From NCBI GenBank assembly GCA_963774415.1, contig CAVZEU010000003.1, forward strand, positions 806,001 through 870,000: DNA of 64,000 nucleotides. The letters run 5' to 3'. This document shows positions 36,230 to 44,611 of the stretch, in pieces. Positions within the stretch are counted from its first letter, which is position 1. Each line of letters opens with the position of its first letter. A model generated the notes under the pieces. It was not told where the DNA came from, ran no database searches, and saw nothing but the letters and a program-made list of their open reading frames with translations. Source of the DNA: SZUA-36 sp963774415 (GTDB taxonomy: Bacteria > Pseudomonadota > Gammaproteobacteria > Xanthomonadales > SZUA-36). The position numbers and the translations under genes are program-made.

Positions 36230-37828
36230 TTGAATAACGGGAAATTCCGCAACCAGCAGGTCAAGAGCGTGGAGCTCGGTTTGTTTGCCAGCCGGGTCGC
36301 GGCGATTTGCGAAGAAATGGGCGCGCTGCTGGGACGCGTGGCCTTCTCGCCAAACATACGCGACCGCCTCGACTATTCCTGTGCGCTTTTCAACCACCGG
36401 GGTCAGTTACTCGGCCAGGCGACCCACATCCCGGTGCACCTGGGCAGCATGGCCAGCGCCATGGCCGGCCTGGTCGGCGACAGGCACTGGCGGCCCGGTG
36501 ACATGCTCATCCTTAACGACCCGTTCCAGGGAGGCACCCACCTGCCCGATGTCACGCTGGTGGCGCCGGTATTCGTTGACGGGGAACGCCTGGGTTACGT
36601 GGCCAACAGGGCACACCACGCGGATATCGGCTGTCGAGCGCCGGGTTCGATGCCTTTGAGCCGGTCGCTGGCGGAAGAGGGCAAGCTGATCGAGCCGTCG
36701 TGGCTGATGCGGGACGGTGAGGTCGACGAGGCTTTGCTGCAGTCGATCCTGCAGGGCCTGACCAGCGTGGAGACTTCGAGGGGAGATATCAATGCCCAGG
36801 TAGCGGCCAACCTGTTGGGCGTAAAACGCCTGCAGGCGCTGATCGGCGCCATGGGCGCGGAGCCGTTCGCGGCGCTCGAGGCGGCCCTGCAGCAATGGGC
36901 CCAGGCCTTGGTGAAAACCAGCCTGGCCGCCTTGCCGGCCGGGCGTTACCGCTTTTCGGACTACCTGGACGGCGACGGCTTCGGCAACGACGACATCCCG
37001 GTGGCGGTGACGGTCGATATCGACAAAGGCGGGGTCAGGATCGATTTTTCGGGTACCGCGCAACAGGTCACCGGCAATCTCAATTGTCCGTGGCCGGTGA
37101 CGGCGGCGGCCGTGTTTTACGTTTTCCGCTGCCTGCTGCCCGCGCATACCCCCGCCTGCCACGGCGCCATGCAGGGCATCCGCGTGGAGGCGCCCGAGGG
37201 CAGCCTGGTCAACGCGCGGCCCCCGGCCGCGGTTGCGGCGGGCAACGTGGAGACCAGCAGCAGGATCGTGGACGTGGTCTGCGGCGCACTGGCCAAGGCG
37301 CTTGCCGCTGACGGGGCGGGACCTTGCATACCGGCGGCCAGCCAGGGCACGATGAACAACCTCGCGATGGGCAGCCGCGGACCTGCGGGTTGGGATTACT
37401 ACGAAACGCTGGCGGGCGGCATGGGCGCCGCGCATGATTGCGATGGCCGTTCGGCAACACACAGCCACATGACGAACACGCTGAATACCCCGGTGGAGGT
37501 GCTGGAACTCAATTACCCGTTGCGGATCGTGCGCTATGCGGTCAGGCGGGGCTCCGGCGGGGCCGGGCGATACCGCGGCGGCGATGGGGTCGTCAGAGCC
37601 TACCATTTTCTCGAAGACACCGAGGTCTCGCTTCTGGGTGAGCGGCGCAGGCATCCCCCTTGGGGACTCGCCGGTGGCGCTCCGGGCCTTTGCGGACGTG
37701 ACGAACTGGACACGGCGGTGGTTGCGGCGAAAGGGCAGTTCAAGGCCCGCGCGGGCCAGGTTTTGACCCTCTTCACGCCCGGAGGCGGTGGTTACGGCTC
37801 GCCAGCGCCGGACGGCCGTGGCGCTTGA
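36230..37828 (+). CDS. Hydantoinase B / oxoprolinase B-type subunit
   Basis: The 532-residue protein (TTG start at 36230 after GAGAGGCGA, 21 bases behind purK) matches the HyuB/5-oxoprolinase C-half family: CEEMGALLGRVAFSPNIRDRLDYSCALF, HLGSMASAMAGLV, DPFQGGTHLPDVTLVAPVF, NRAHHADIGCRAPGSMP and the GGAGRYRGGDGVVRAYHFLE segment. Such proteins pair with HyuA-type ATPase subunits to open hydantoin, oxoproline or acetone-carboxylase-like substrates. No HyuA gene lies beside it, so its partner is elsewhere or absent. Its stop codon is one base from the convergent RNase T stop. Confidence 0.9.
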   Translation: MNNGKFRNQQVKSVELGLFASRVAAICEEMGALLGRVAFSPNIRDRLDYSCALFNHRGQLLGQATHIPVHLGSMASAMAGLVGDRHWRPGDMLILNDPFQGGTHLPDVTLVAPVFVDGERLGYVANRAHHADIGCRAPGSMPLSRSLAEEGKLIEPSWLMRDGEVDEALLQSILQGLTSVETSRGDINAQVAANLLGVKRLQALIGAMGAEPFAALEAALQQWAQALVKTSLAALPAGRYRFSDYLDGDGFGNDDIPVAVTVDIDKGGVRIDFSGTAQQVTGNLNCPWPVTAAAVFYVFRCLLPAHTPACHGAMQGIRVEAPEGSLVNARPPAAVAAGNVETSSRIVDVVCGALAKALAADGAGPCIPAASQGTMNNLAMGSRGPAGWDYYETLAGGMGAAHDCDGRSATHSHMTNTLNTPVEVLELNYPLRIVRYAVRRGSGGAGRYRGGDGVVRAYHFLEDTEVSLLGERRRHPPWGLAGGAPGLCGRDELDTAVVAAKGQFKARAGQVLTLFTPGGGGYGSPAPDGRGA

Positions 37829-37829
37829 T

Positions 37830-38447
37830 TCAGAAGCCGGCCAGGATTTTCCAGCGGTTGACGATGTTGCAGAAAAGCTCCGCCGTCTTGATGGCGTCGT
37901 AGCGGGCGGAATGCGCCTCGGCTTCGTTCCAGTCGATGCCGGCCGCCTGCACCGCCCGGGCCAGCACGGTTTGCCCGAAGGCGAGGCCTCCCAGCGTCGC
38001 CGTGTCGAAGGAACTGAACGGGTGAAACGGGTTGCGCTTGTACTCCGTTCTTTCCACGGCGGCGTTGAGAAATGACAGATCGAATGCGGGGTTGTGCCCG
38101 ACCAGCACGGCCCGGTTGCAGCCGGTACCGCGCAACTCCTTGCGGACGGGAAGAAAGATCTGGCGCAACGCTTCTTTTTCACCAACGGGGCGGCGTTCGG
38201 GGTCATCCAGGTCAATGCCGGTGAATTCCAGTGAGCGCGGCTCCACACGGGAACCTTTGAACGGCTCGACCTGCACGTCGATGGTCTGCGCGATCTTGAG
38301 ACGGCCAAAGTGGTCCATGCGCAGAATGCAGGCGGCGATCTCCAGAAGGGCGTCCGTCTTCGCGTTGAAACCGCCGGTTTCGACGTCAACGGCGACGGGC
38401 AAGAAGCCTCTGAACCGTTCAGAGATTTTGGGCATATTGGATTCCAT
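37830..38447 (-). CDS. rnt: Ribonuclease T
   Basis: The 205-residue DEDDh-family 3'-5' exoribonuclease trims tRNA and other stable RNA 3' ends. The catalytic residues are seen in AVDVETGGFNAKTDALLEIAA (Asp, Glu), VGHNPAFDLSFLNAA (Asp) and AHSARYDAIKTAELF (His, Asp). The match to RNase T (ERFRGFLPVAVDVETGGF) is close. Two in-frame ATGs, at 38447 and 38435, are possible starts; neither has a strong ribosome binding site. It is divergent from the TraB/GumN gene. Confidence 0.93.
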   Translation of the reverse strand: MESNMPKISERFRGFLPVAVDVETGGFNAKTDALLEIAACILRMDHFGRLKIAQTIDVQVEPFKGSRVEPRSLEFTGIDLDDPERRPVGEKEALRQIFLPVRKELRGTGCNRAVLVGHNPAFDLSFLNAAVERTEYKRNPFHPFSSFDTATLGGLAFGQTVLARAVQAAGIDWNEAEAHSARYDAIKTAELFCNIVNRWKILAGF

Positions 38448-38472
38448 CAACAAAGGCAGCGAGAATAAGTGA

Positions 38473-39429
38473 ATGCGTACTGAATTTCCACGCCAATTTG
38501 CCCGTCTCTTGTCGGCGGCGGGCTTTGGGCTGTGCATTTTCCTGGCCATCGGCGGCGCCCGGGCCGCGACGCCGCAGACACAGGCGGTCGACCATGCGAT
38601 TTTCTGGGCCATTGAAAAGGACGGACGGCCCGCGGGGTACCTGCTTGGCACGATCCACAGCGAAGACCCGCGGGTGGTGGATTTCTCGGCGGATGTCATC
38701 TCCCGCCTGAAAGAGAACCAGGTTTTCGCCATGGAACTGGTGCCCGATGCCGCGACACAGTCACGCCTCCAGCGGTACATGAGCCTGCCGCCGGGCACGA
38801 CGCTGGAATCGGTGATAGGGCCCGAACGCTACGCAGCGGCGGCCGCGGCGCTGGCCAGGTACAAGGTGGACCCGGAAGCCATCGGACATCTGAAGCCCTG
38901 GGCCGTGATGATGACGCTGAGTACACCGCCGCCGGTCACCGGTTTTTTCATGGATATGTCGTTGTCATTGCGGGCCGAGGGCATGGGCTTGAAGGTCGTG
39001 GGGCTGGAGACGCTCGATGAGCAGCTGTCGTTTCTGGACGAGATGCCGTTGGCCATGCAGTTGTCCTTGCTCGATCAGGCCGTTGCCGATACGGACCAGG
39101 TTGCAGCCGTGCATGACAGGATGGTCGAGGCTTATCTCGAAAACGACCTGCAGCAATTGCAGGCGCTCTCCAAGCGGGAGTTCAATTCGGCGGACGCCTG
39201 CGCGGGTCATTATTTCGAGCGCCTCGGGATCGATGCCAGAAACCACCGCATGTTTCGGGCCTTGTTGCCGCTGCTGGCAAAACAACGCGTATTCGTGGCG
39301 GTCGGCGCCTTGCACTTGCCGGGCAGGGAAGGCTTGCTCACGCTGCTGCGAGGGGCAGGATTCGAGCTGCGGCCACTCGCGATGCCGCTCATGACCACGG
39401 CCGCCGCCAGCGCGCCGGTGGACGGCTAA
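38473..39429 (+). CDS. TraB/GumN family protein, exported
   Basis: The 318-residue protein has a signal peptide (LLSAAGFGLCIFLAIGGARAA) and the TraB/GumN fold: AIFWAIEKDGRPAGYLLGTIHSEDPRV with the GTIH motif near the start and VFVAVGALHLPGREGLLTLLRGAGFEL with GALHLPG near the end. These conserved His residues suggest a metal-binding hydrolase-like site similar to Tiki proteases. Bacterial members are mostly uncharacterised. Likely periplasmic. Transcribed alone toward the bufferin operon tail. Confidence 0.9.
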   Translation: MRTEFPRQFARLLSAAGFGLCIFLAIGGARAATPQTQAVDHAIFWAIEKDGRPAGYLLGTIHSEDPRVVDFSADVISRLKENQVFAMELVPDAATQSRLQRYMSLPPGTTLESVIGPERYAAAAAALARYKVDPEAIGHLKPWAVMMTLSTPPPVTGFFMDMSLSLRAEGMGLKVVGLETLDEQLSFLDEMPLAMQLSLLDQAVADTDQVAAVHDRMVEAYLENDLQQLQALSKREFNSADACAGHYFERLGIDARNHRMFRALLPLLAKQRVFVAVGALHLPGREGLLTLLRGAGFELRPLAMPLMTTAAASAPVDG

Positions 39430-39447
39430 GCGGTTGTTACACCCGTT

Positions 39448-39466
39448 GCCCGCCCTGCGGGTGGGC
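39448..39466. terminator. Hairpin between convergent TraB/GumN and DoxX genes
   Basis: GCCCGCC pairs with GGGTGGGC (one G-U pair) around a short loop, lying 19 bases after the TraB/GumN stop and just before the DoxX stop. There is no T-run, so it is only a candidate bidirectional terminator. Confidence 0.45.
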
Positions 39467-39469
39467 GCG

Positions 39470-40141
39470 TCAGGGCCGGCCCGTCAGCCCGGAGGTCACG
39501 CTCGTCAGCACGGCTGCAGCGAACAACGGCAAACCCCATAACGGCTCCAGCCAGACGACGGTCAACGCCAGCACCAGCAGGGCCAGCGCGGCGGACTGCA
39601 AACCAGCGGTGCGTTCGTTCACGCGACCCGCGCGGTCGCTCATGATGAGCAGCAGACGGTCCAGGGAGAACTTGCCCGCACCGTAAAATACCAGCGGCAG
39701 CAGCATGACCATGAACAGCAGCGGCAACTTGAAGTTGCCGGCCCCGTCTGGCGTGATCACGTAACCGTCCCACAATTGCCCCAGGTTGTCCCAGTGCGCC
39801 GGCCAGTGCACGGCCGCGGTCGCCACTGCCGTTACCACGATCAGCGCAAAGGCGGCGAAACGGGTAAAAAGCCCCAGCACCAGCAAGACGGCGAAACCGA
39901 GTTCACCCCAGGTTGCGAGCGTCCAGTTGAGATCGACCGACAGCCGGTCGAAAGGAAAAGGAAAACCCTTCTGCCAGTCGGCCCACGGGATGTCGGCAAA
40001 CCAGTTTTCGCCGTTGAGCTTGGTGATGCCGGATTCCCAGAACTCCCAGGCCAGTATGAGTCTCAGGAACAGCGGCCAGACATGGTCGCCGGATGCGCGC
40101 AGGCGCGCCGTCAGGTCGTCGTAAAAATGAATGGCAGTCAT
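39470..40141 (-). CDS. DoxX-family membrane protein of the bufferin-type operon
   Basis: The 223-residue integral membrane protein has about four to five helices (LFLRLILAWEFWESGITKL, GELGFAVLLVLGLFTRFAAFALIVVTAVATA, LPLLFMVMLLPLVFYGAGKFSLDRLL, SAALALLVLALTVVWLEPL). The motif GxGKFSLD near the third/fourth helix is typical of DoxX. DoxX genes often close DUF2282-DUF692-DUF2063 operons, where a terminal DoxX is called BufD. Its role, perhaps quinone-linked redox support for peptide modification, is not settled. It lies 90 bases after the DUF2063 gene on the same strand. Confidence 0.88.
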   Translation of the reverse strand: MTAIHFYDDLTARLRASGDHVWPLFLRLILAWEFWESGITKLNGENWFADIPWADWQKGFPFPFDRLSVDLNWTLATWGELGFAVLLVLGLFTRFAAFALIVVTAVATAAVHWPAHWDNLGQLWDGYVITPDGAGNFKLPLLFMVMLLPLVFYGAGKFSLDRLLLIMSDRAGRVNERTAGLQSAALALLVLALTVVWLEPLWGLPLFAAAVLTSVTSGLTGRP

Positions 40142-40231
40142 AATGTAGTTCCCTTTTTCGAATTGGCTGACGTGCGGGCCTCACGGCGGCAAGTGAATAC
40201 ATCGGCCACCGACAGTACCCGCGGGCCAAGA

Positions 40232-41017
40232 TCAGGGCCGCGTCCCGAGTATCACCTGTTTGCTCCGCAGGTCCTGCAAAAGCCCGGTCCCGCCTGCTAT
40301 CACCACCTGCGGCTCGGGGTGGTCGATGGTCTTGGCAATGGACGTCAGCAATTCAAGACCCGTTCTGTTTGGCTTTTCTTTCATCTCCTGCAAGGCCAGG
40401 CGCGCAACCCCGTTCAGTTGCATGAACTTGATCGAGTAGTCGCGTCGGCGCCAGACCAGGAGATGGGTGGCTTCGGCGGGTTCGCTGTCAGGTCGGAAAT
40501 CCGCGTTGATCCGGTGTACGGGGTATCGATAGCTGAGCGGCCAGGCCAGCGGCGAAAGCACCGGTACGCCGTGCAGCAGGTCGCCCTCGGGATCGGCTTC
40601 GATATCGCCGGGTTCGGTTTCATCGAGCGCCAGCGCCAGTTCCACCCACTCGTAGTGGGCCAGTTCCAGCATGAACGGCGGATCGCCTGCCCGCTGTTCG
40701 CGCTGTTCCTGCAGGTACTTGAGGAATTCGCGCGGCAATTCCGGGAACAGCGGCGTATGGCAACGATGTTCACTGTAGAATTCCCGGCAAAGCCGCGTCC
40801 ATGCGGCCTCGTCGTAGAGGGACCGGAGTACCGGAAAGTTGCCGGACAGGAAACTCTTGATGTTGTTCAGGAACAGGCTGCGGTAGACCTCCATGCGGCG
40901 GTCTTCGACGTCGCCCGGTGCCGCGACGTTTCGCGGATCACGGATATGGCCCGCAAATCGGGTCTGGAGGTCGGACAGGGAGTCAGGCACGCCGCTGTTG
41001 CTGGTCCGGCGCTTCAT
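40232..41017 (-). CDS. bufC: DUF2063 protein, partner of the MNIO enzyme (BufC/HvfC type)
   Basis: The 261-residue protein shows the DUF2063 (putative DNA-binding/RiPP-recognition) N-terminal region: LSDLQTRFAGHIRDPRN, RRMEVYRSLFLNNIKSFLSGNFPVLRSLYDEAAWTRLCREFY, LFPELPREFLKYLQEQ, then LELAHYEWVELALALDE. In characterised systems this protein binds the precursor peptide and joins the DUF692 enzyme. Its start overlaps the end of bufB by 35 bases, signalling tight translational coupling. Confidence 0.9.
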   Translation of the reverse strand: MKRRTSNSGVPDSLSDLQTRFAGHIRDPRNVAAPGDVEDRRMEVYRSLFLNNIKSFLSGNFPVLRSLYDEAAWTRLCREFYSEHRCHTPLFPELPREFLKYLQEQREQRAGDPPFMLELAHYEWVELALALDETEPGDIEADPEGDLLHGVPVLSPLAWPLSYRYPVHRINADFRPDSEPAEATHLLVWRRRDYSIKFMQLNGVARLALQEMKEKPNRTGLELLTSIAKTIDHPEPQVVIAGGTGLLQDLRSKQVILGTRP

Positions 41018-41849
41018 TCTGCCGTGTCCATTGGTCCTGGATCGACTTGATCCGACCCACCTCCGCGAGCAGTTCGGTCACCGGGGGAATGTTGAAATCG
41101 CGTTCGAGCAGGGTGGGAAAGACACCGAAAGTGGCATATGCCTGGTCGAGCAAGGCCCAAACGTCGGTAATCACGCTGGCGCCGTGCGTATCGATCAAAA
41201 GATCCTCTGCTTCCTGGTAATGCCCGGCGATGTGACCGTAAGCAATGCGCTCCCCGGGCAGGGCCTTGAGAAACTCGACGGCATCGTAGCCGTGGTTGAT
41301 GCTGTTGACGTAGATATTGTTGACATCGAGCAGCAGGTCGCAGTCCGCCTCCATCAAAACGGCGTTGATGAATTCGATCTCGCTGAGCTCCGCGCCCGGC
41401 GCGGCATAGTAGGAGACATTCTCGATCGCCATGCGCCGCCCGAGCATGTCCTGCACCTGGCGGATGCGGCCGGCGACATAGCGGACGGCATCCTCCGTAA
41501 ACGGTATCGGCATCAAATCGTAAAGGTGGCCGTCGTCGCTGCAATAACTCAGGTGTTCGCTGTAAATGCGGACCTGCAGCTGGTCTATAAACTGCCGCAG
41601 TTTGCGGATAAAGGTCATGTCCAGCGGCGCCGGGCCGCCGATGGACAGGGAGAGCCCGTGGCAGACGAAGGGGATACGTTCGGTGAAGTATGCGAAATCC
41701 CGCTTGCGCCGGCCGCCCACGTTGATCCAGTTCTCGGGTGCAACCTCCATGAAGTCGATACTTTCGAGGCCGCAATCCTGAAGCGGACCCAAAAGGGTCC
41801 GCCTCAAACCAAGACCGGCACCCGTTACCGGGTGTGTCCTGTCACTCAT
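40983..41849 (-). CDS. bufB: DUF692 multinuclear non-heme iron enzyme (BufB/HvfB type)
   Basis: The 288-residue TIM-barrel protein has the MNIO metal-ligand signature motifs: GAGLGLRRTLLGPL, DFMEVAPENWINVGG, FVCHGLSLSIGGPAPLD, IYSEHLSYCSDDGHLYDL, MAIENVSYYAAPG, LLLDVNNIYVNSINHGYDAVEFL and GHIAGHY. MNIO enzymes of this type convert Cys residues in the partner peptide to oxazolone/thioamide or thiooxazole groups that bind copper. The gene follows bufA after nine bases and overlaps bufC. Confidence 0.93.
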   Translation of the reverse strand: MSDRTHPVTGAGLGLRRTLLGPLQDCGLESIDFMEVAPENWINVGGRRKRDFAYFTERIPFVCHGLSLSIGGPAPLDMTFIRKLRQFIDQLQVRIYSEHLSYCSDDGHLYDLMPIPFTEDAVRYVAGRIRQVQDMLGRRMAIENVSYYAAPGAELSEIEFINAVLMEADCDLLLDVNNIYVNSINHGYDAVEFLKALPGERIAYGHIAGHYQEAEDLLIDTHGASVITDVWALLDQAYATFGVFPTLLERDFNIPPVTELLAEVGRIKSIQDQWTRQNEAPDQQQRRA

Positions 41850-41858
41850 GGGTTTAAC

Positions 41859-42224
41859 TCAGGCGTTGCCGCCGCAAGAGCCTTCCTCGCCCTTGTCGCC
41901 TTCGGCCTTGTCGCCTGCGGCCTTGTCGCCGCCGCAGGAGCCTTCTTCGCCCTTGCTCTCGCCACAGGAGCCTTCTTCGCCCTTGCTGGCGCCGCAGGAG
42001 CCTTCAGCGTCCTTCGCAGCCTTCTTGTCGGCGCCGCATTTGCCTTCGCCGCATTTGCCTTCCTTGTCCTTGTCGTCGCCCGCGAGCATGTAGCCTGCAT
42101 TCAGGTCGGCGGTCGCAAACGGGTTGTCATTGGCAACGGCCGCTGTCGAAACGAACATGGAAGAAACGAACGCCACGCCAATGGCGGCAGCGACAGGTTT
42201 AATAATCATTGATCTTTTAGCCAT
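41859..42224 (-). CDS. bufA: Bufferin-like Cys-rich precursor peptide (DUF2282, BufA/HvfA type)
   Basis: The 121-residue precursor has a signal peptide (VAAAIGVAFVSSMFVSTAAVA, residues ~10-31) and the DUF2282 NPFATADLNAGYMLAGDD segment. The low-complexity core then carries six Cys: two EGKCG motifs (Cys58, Cys63) and four EGSCG motifs (Cys77, 87, 97, 117), separated by charged Ala/Lys/Glu/Asp/Gly spacers. GGAGGTTC gives a strong ribosome binding site. The modified, exported peptide probably buffers copper or another metal. A mixture of EGKCG and EGSCG in one core is the notable feature. Confidence 0.92.
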   Translation of the reverse strand: MAKRSMIIKPVAAAIGVAFVSSMFVSTAAVANDNPFATADLNAGYMLAGDDKDKEGKCGEGKCGADKKAAKDAEGSCGASKGEEGSCGESKGEEGSCGGDKAAGDKAEGDKGEEGSCGGNA

Positions 42225-42631
42225 TTAAATAGAACCTCCACAGTTAAAAAATCCCGGCAACAATGGCGCGGGCTCATTATCAACAGCGCCTTGGGCGCCT
42301 CCTCAACAACCCGTTCAAGAGTTATTTACGTAGTCCTTCGGCAGTGCCTCAGGGCGCGTTTTTCATCGGGTTCGGACTGACAGACTATCAATAAGATCGC
42401 CCAAAGCCAAGAAAAATCACGCACTTGGGCCATTAGACCGAAACTCTGAGGAGATTATTACAAGGAATTTTTGTTTTTATTTTTCAAAAGGATAAAACGA
42501 TCTAAATTTTCGGTAAGAAGAAAATTATTCATGGTTTTTTTAAGTAGCCGCCCCGGCGTTGCTCCGGGGTCCGCCTGACGGCCGGATTATTCGGTTGAAA
42601 GGTTGAAGTGAAAAGCAATGCCCGCACCGGT
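42225..42631. other. Intergenic region upstream of the bufferin operon and downstream of nth
   Basis: The half next to nth includes a CCCCGG/CCGGGG hairpin (42551-42569), 63 bases past the nth stop, without a following T-run. From 42440 to 42540 the sequence is strongly A/T-rich, and a candidate ECF-type promoter (42435-42462) lies there. About 210 bases of leader would precede bufA. An inverted CCAAG/CTTGG pair (42407-42428) is close to the proposed start point and could be an operator. No gene is seen. Confidence 0.5.
42435..42462 (-). promoter_or_regulatory. Candidate ECF-sigma promoter of the bufferin operon
   Basis: On the minus strand TGTAAT is followed after exactly 16 bases by CGGTCT, in a TGTAA-N16/17-CGTC-like layout that resembles ECF sigma promoters reported for DUF692-type operons in other proteobacteria. 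Position is ~210 bases upstream of bufA. No ECF sigma or anti-sigma gene is in the window. Pattern inference only. Confidence 0.3.
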
Positions 42632-43267
42632 TCAGTAACCCTTGCTTTTGCCGGTTCTGCACAGGTCCCGCACCACGCACTCCGCGCACAGCGGCTTGCG
42701 TGCTTTGCACACATAGCGCCCGTGCAGGATCAGCCAGTGGTGCGCCTTTTGCAGGTACTCGCCGGGTACGCTCCTGAGCAGTTTGCGCTCGACCTCCAAC
42801 GGGGTTTTCCCAAGCGCCAGCCCGGTGCGGTTCGCGACCCGGAATATATGCGTGTCGACCGCCAGGGTCGGTTGCCCGAACGCCGTGTTCAGGATGACAT
42901 TGGCGGTCTTTCGCCCGACCCCCGGCAAGGCCTCGAGCGCCTGCCGCTCGTCCGGGACTTCGCCACCGTGCTTTTCCAGCAGCAGCTTGCAGGTAGCGAT
43001 GATATTGGCCGCTTTTGCATTGAACAGGCCAATATGCCTGATGTATTCCTTCAGGCCCTCCTCGCCCAGTTCCAGCATGGCTCGGGGTGTATTGGCGACT
43101 TGGTAGAGCTTTCGCGTGGCCTGGTTGACGCTGACGTCGGTGGCCTGGGCCGAAAGGATAACCGAGATCAGCAGTTCAAACGCCGAACGGTATTCGAGTT
43201 CCGAAGCCGGTTCGGGGTTGAGCACTTCCAGGCGGCGGAAAAATTCTTTGCGGTCTTCAAGTTTCAT
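42632..43267 (-). CDS. nth: Endonuclease III
   Basis: The 211-residue base-excision DNA glycosylase/AP lyase removes oxidised pyrimidines. The helix-hairpin-helix LEALPGVGRKTANVILNTAFG holds the catalytic Lys, VDTHIFRVANRTG the catalytic Asp, and CKARKPLCAECVVRDLC the four Cys of the [4Fe-4S] cluster. The ATG at 43267 (MKLEDRKEFF) fits the family; a TTG four codons upstream is less likely. It overlaps the end of rsxE by eleven bases and closes the metG-rsx-nth block, a common gammaproteobacterial order. Confidence 0.96.
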   Translation of the reverse strand: MKLEDRKEFFRRLEVLNPEPASELEYRSAFELLISVILSAQATDVSVNQATRKLYQVANTPRAMLELGEEGLKEYIRHIGLFNAKAANIIATCKLLLEKHGGEVPDERQALEALPGVGRKTANVILNTAFGQPTLAVDTHIFRVANRTGLALGKTPLEVERKLLRSVPGEYLQKAHHWLILHGRYVCKARKPLCAECVVRDLCRTGKSKGY

Positions 43268-43971
43268 GGGTGCCTGCAATGGGTTCCGATGGTGATTTCG
43301 ATGGCGCCGTTCCGGCGCGGGACTGCCAGGCGTTGCGGGCCGCGATCAGCAGGGCCAGGCCAATGAACGCACCGGGCGGCAGCACGGCCAGCAAGAAGCC
43401 CGCGTACCCGGGAATCAGGGTAATTTCCAGGTGCCGGCCCCATGCTCCGAGCAGCATTTCGGCCCCGCTGAACAGGCTGCCGCGCCCGGCCAGTTCCCGG
43501 AAAGCGCCGAGCAGCACCAGCGTCAGGCAGAACCCCAGACCGGTGGCGAGCCCGTCCAGTGCGGATACCAGCGGCCGGTTGCGCGAGGCAAAAGCTTCGG
43601 CGCGGCCGATGATGGCGCAGTTGGTTACGATCAGCGGGATGAAAATGCCCAGCGCCCGATAAAGGTCGGAAAAGAAGGCGTGCATCAGCAATTCGATTAC
43701 CGTGACCAGCGAGGCGATAATCAGCACATAGGCCGGGAATCCGGATTTCCGGTCTCAGCAGACCCCGCAATAGGGATACGGACAGGTTCGAAAAAACCAG
43801 TGTCAGCGTGGTTGCGAGCCCGAGGGCGAGGCCGTTGACCAAGGTCGTCGTCACCGCCAGCAAGGGGCACAGGCCTAGCAGGACGACCATGCCGGTGTTC
43901 TGCCGCCAGCAGCCTTCGAGCAGTGTATTGCCGATCCGTCCGAGGGTGGATCTCATCGCCTGTTCAGTCAT
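43257..43971 (-). pseudogene. rsxE: Electron transport complex subunit RsxE/RnfE, frameshifted
   Basis: The N-terminal part (GNTLLEGCWRQNTGMVVLLGLCPLLAVTTTLVNGLALGLATTLTLVFSNLSVSLLRGLLRPEIRIP) and the C-terminal part (VLIIASLVTVIELLMHAFFSDLYRALGIFIPLIVTNCAIIGRAEAFA to the end) are in different frames. Removing one base from the GGG run at 43735-43737 (plus strand) restores one continuous ~235-residue membrane protein of normal RnfE design. Everything else is intact, so this is either a very recent mutation or a sequence error. RsxE is one of the six membrane subunits of the complex. Confidence 0.85.
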
Positions 43972-44608
43972 GTTTTACCGCCTTTTTTGCTGGGGTCTCG
44001 AAGAGGCTGCGCCGGTGCGCCTGGAAATACTTCAGCGCCGCGTGCACGGCCTTGACAACGGCGCGCGGCGAGATCGTGGCGCCGGTGAACTGGTCGAAAT
44101 CGACCGCCGTCTCTCTTGACCGCCCAGCCCCGTTCGTTCGGGTGGCTCAGCGATGTGCCTTCGAAGTGTGTAATCCAGCGGACTTTTCCCGATCTCGATC
44201 AGATCGCCCAGGCCGGGTGTTTCGCGGTGTGCAGTGACCCGTACGCCGAGGACGGTGCCGCTGGCGTCGACGCCGACCAGCAGGTGGATGTCACCATTGT
44301 AGCCGTCCGGCGCCGTCATGCGCATGATCACGGCAACCGGCTGATTACCCTTGCGCGCGCGATAGACGGTGACTGGCCGGGGATCCCTTGAAAACCGCCG
44401 GGTCCGAGACCTCGATCCTGTCCGTGTGCAAGATCATTGTCGTAATGGAGTGGGGCACGATCTCGTTGAGTTGCCGCAGCACCCGCTGCTGTTCCTGCAA
44501 AGCGATCGCCTCGCGCGTCTGCCCGTGCACAAACGCCAGTACCACCGTACCGAGCAAAGCGATCAGGCCCAGCAGTATACCGCTGCGAAAAACGGGCGCG
44601 GCGGTCAT
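43965..44608 (-). pseudogene. rsxG: Electron transport complex subunit RsxG/RnfG, multiply frameshifted
   Basis: Four frame pieces join to one FMN-bearing RnfG: an N-terminal helix (FRSGILLGLIALLGTVVLAFVHG), PVTVYRARKGNQPVAVIMRMTAPDGYNGDIHLLVGVD... with RETPGLGDLIEIGKS, WITHFEGTSLSHPNERGWAVKRDGG, and VDFDQFTGATISPRAVVKAVHAALKYFQAHRRS, the last carrying the Thr of TGAT that normally holds covalent FMN. Three single-base insertions (near 44379-44382, 44188-44192 and 44091-44110) separate the pieces. The reconstructed gene overlaps rsxE at ATGACTGA. Confidence 0.83.
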
Positions 44609-44611
44609 CGT

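Noticed and set aside
41859..42224. Repeated GC-rich motifs in bufA considered as a CRISPR-like or minisatellite repeat
   Set aside because: The repeats are codon-phased and explained by the repeated Cys motif of the precursor peptide.
42551..42569. CCCCGG/CCGGGG hairpin after nth as a Rho-independent terminator
   Set aside because: On the strand of nth the hairpin is followed by an A-run rather than a T-run, so it is not listed as a terminator.
44328..44611. C-terminal extension of the rsxD open frame
   Set aside because: It arises from a one-base shift; removing the extra base near 44629 restores the normal RIYGE ending just before rsxG.
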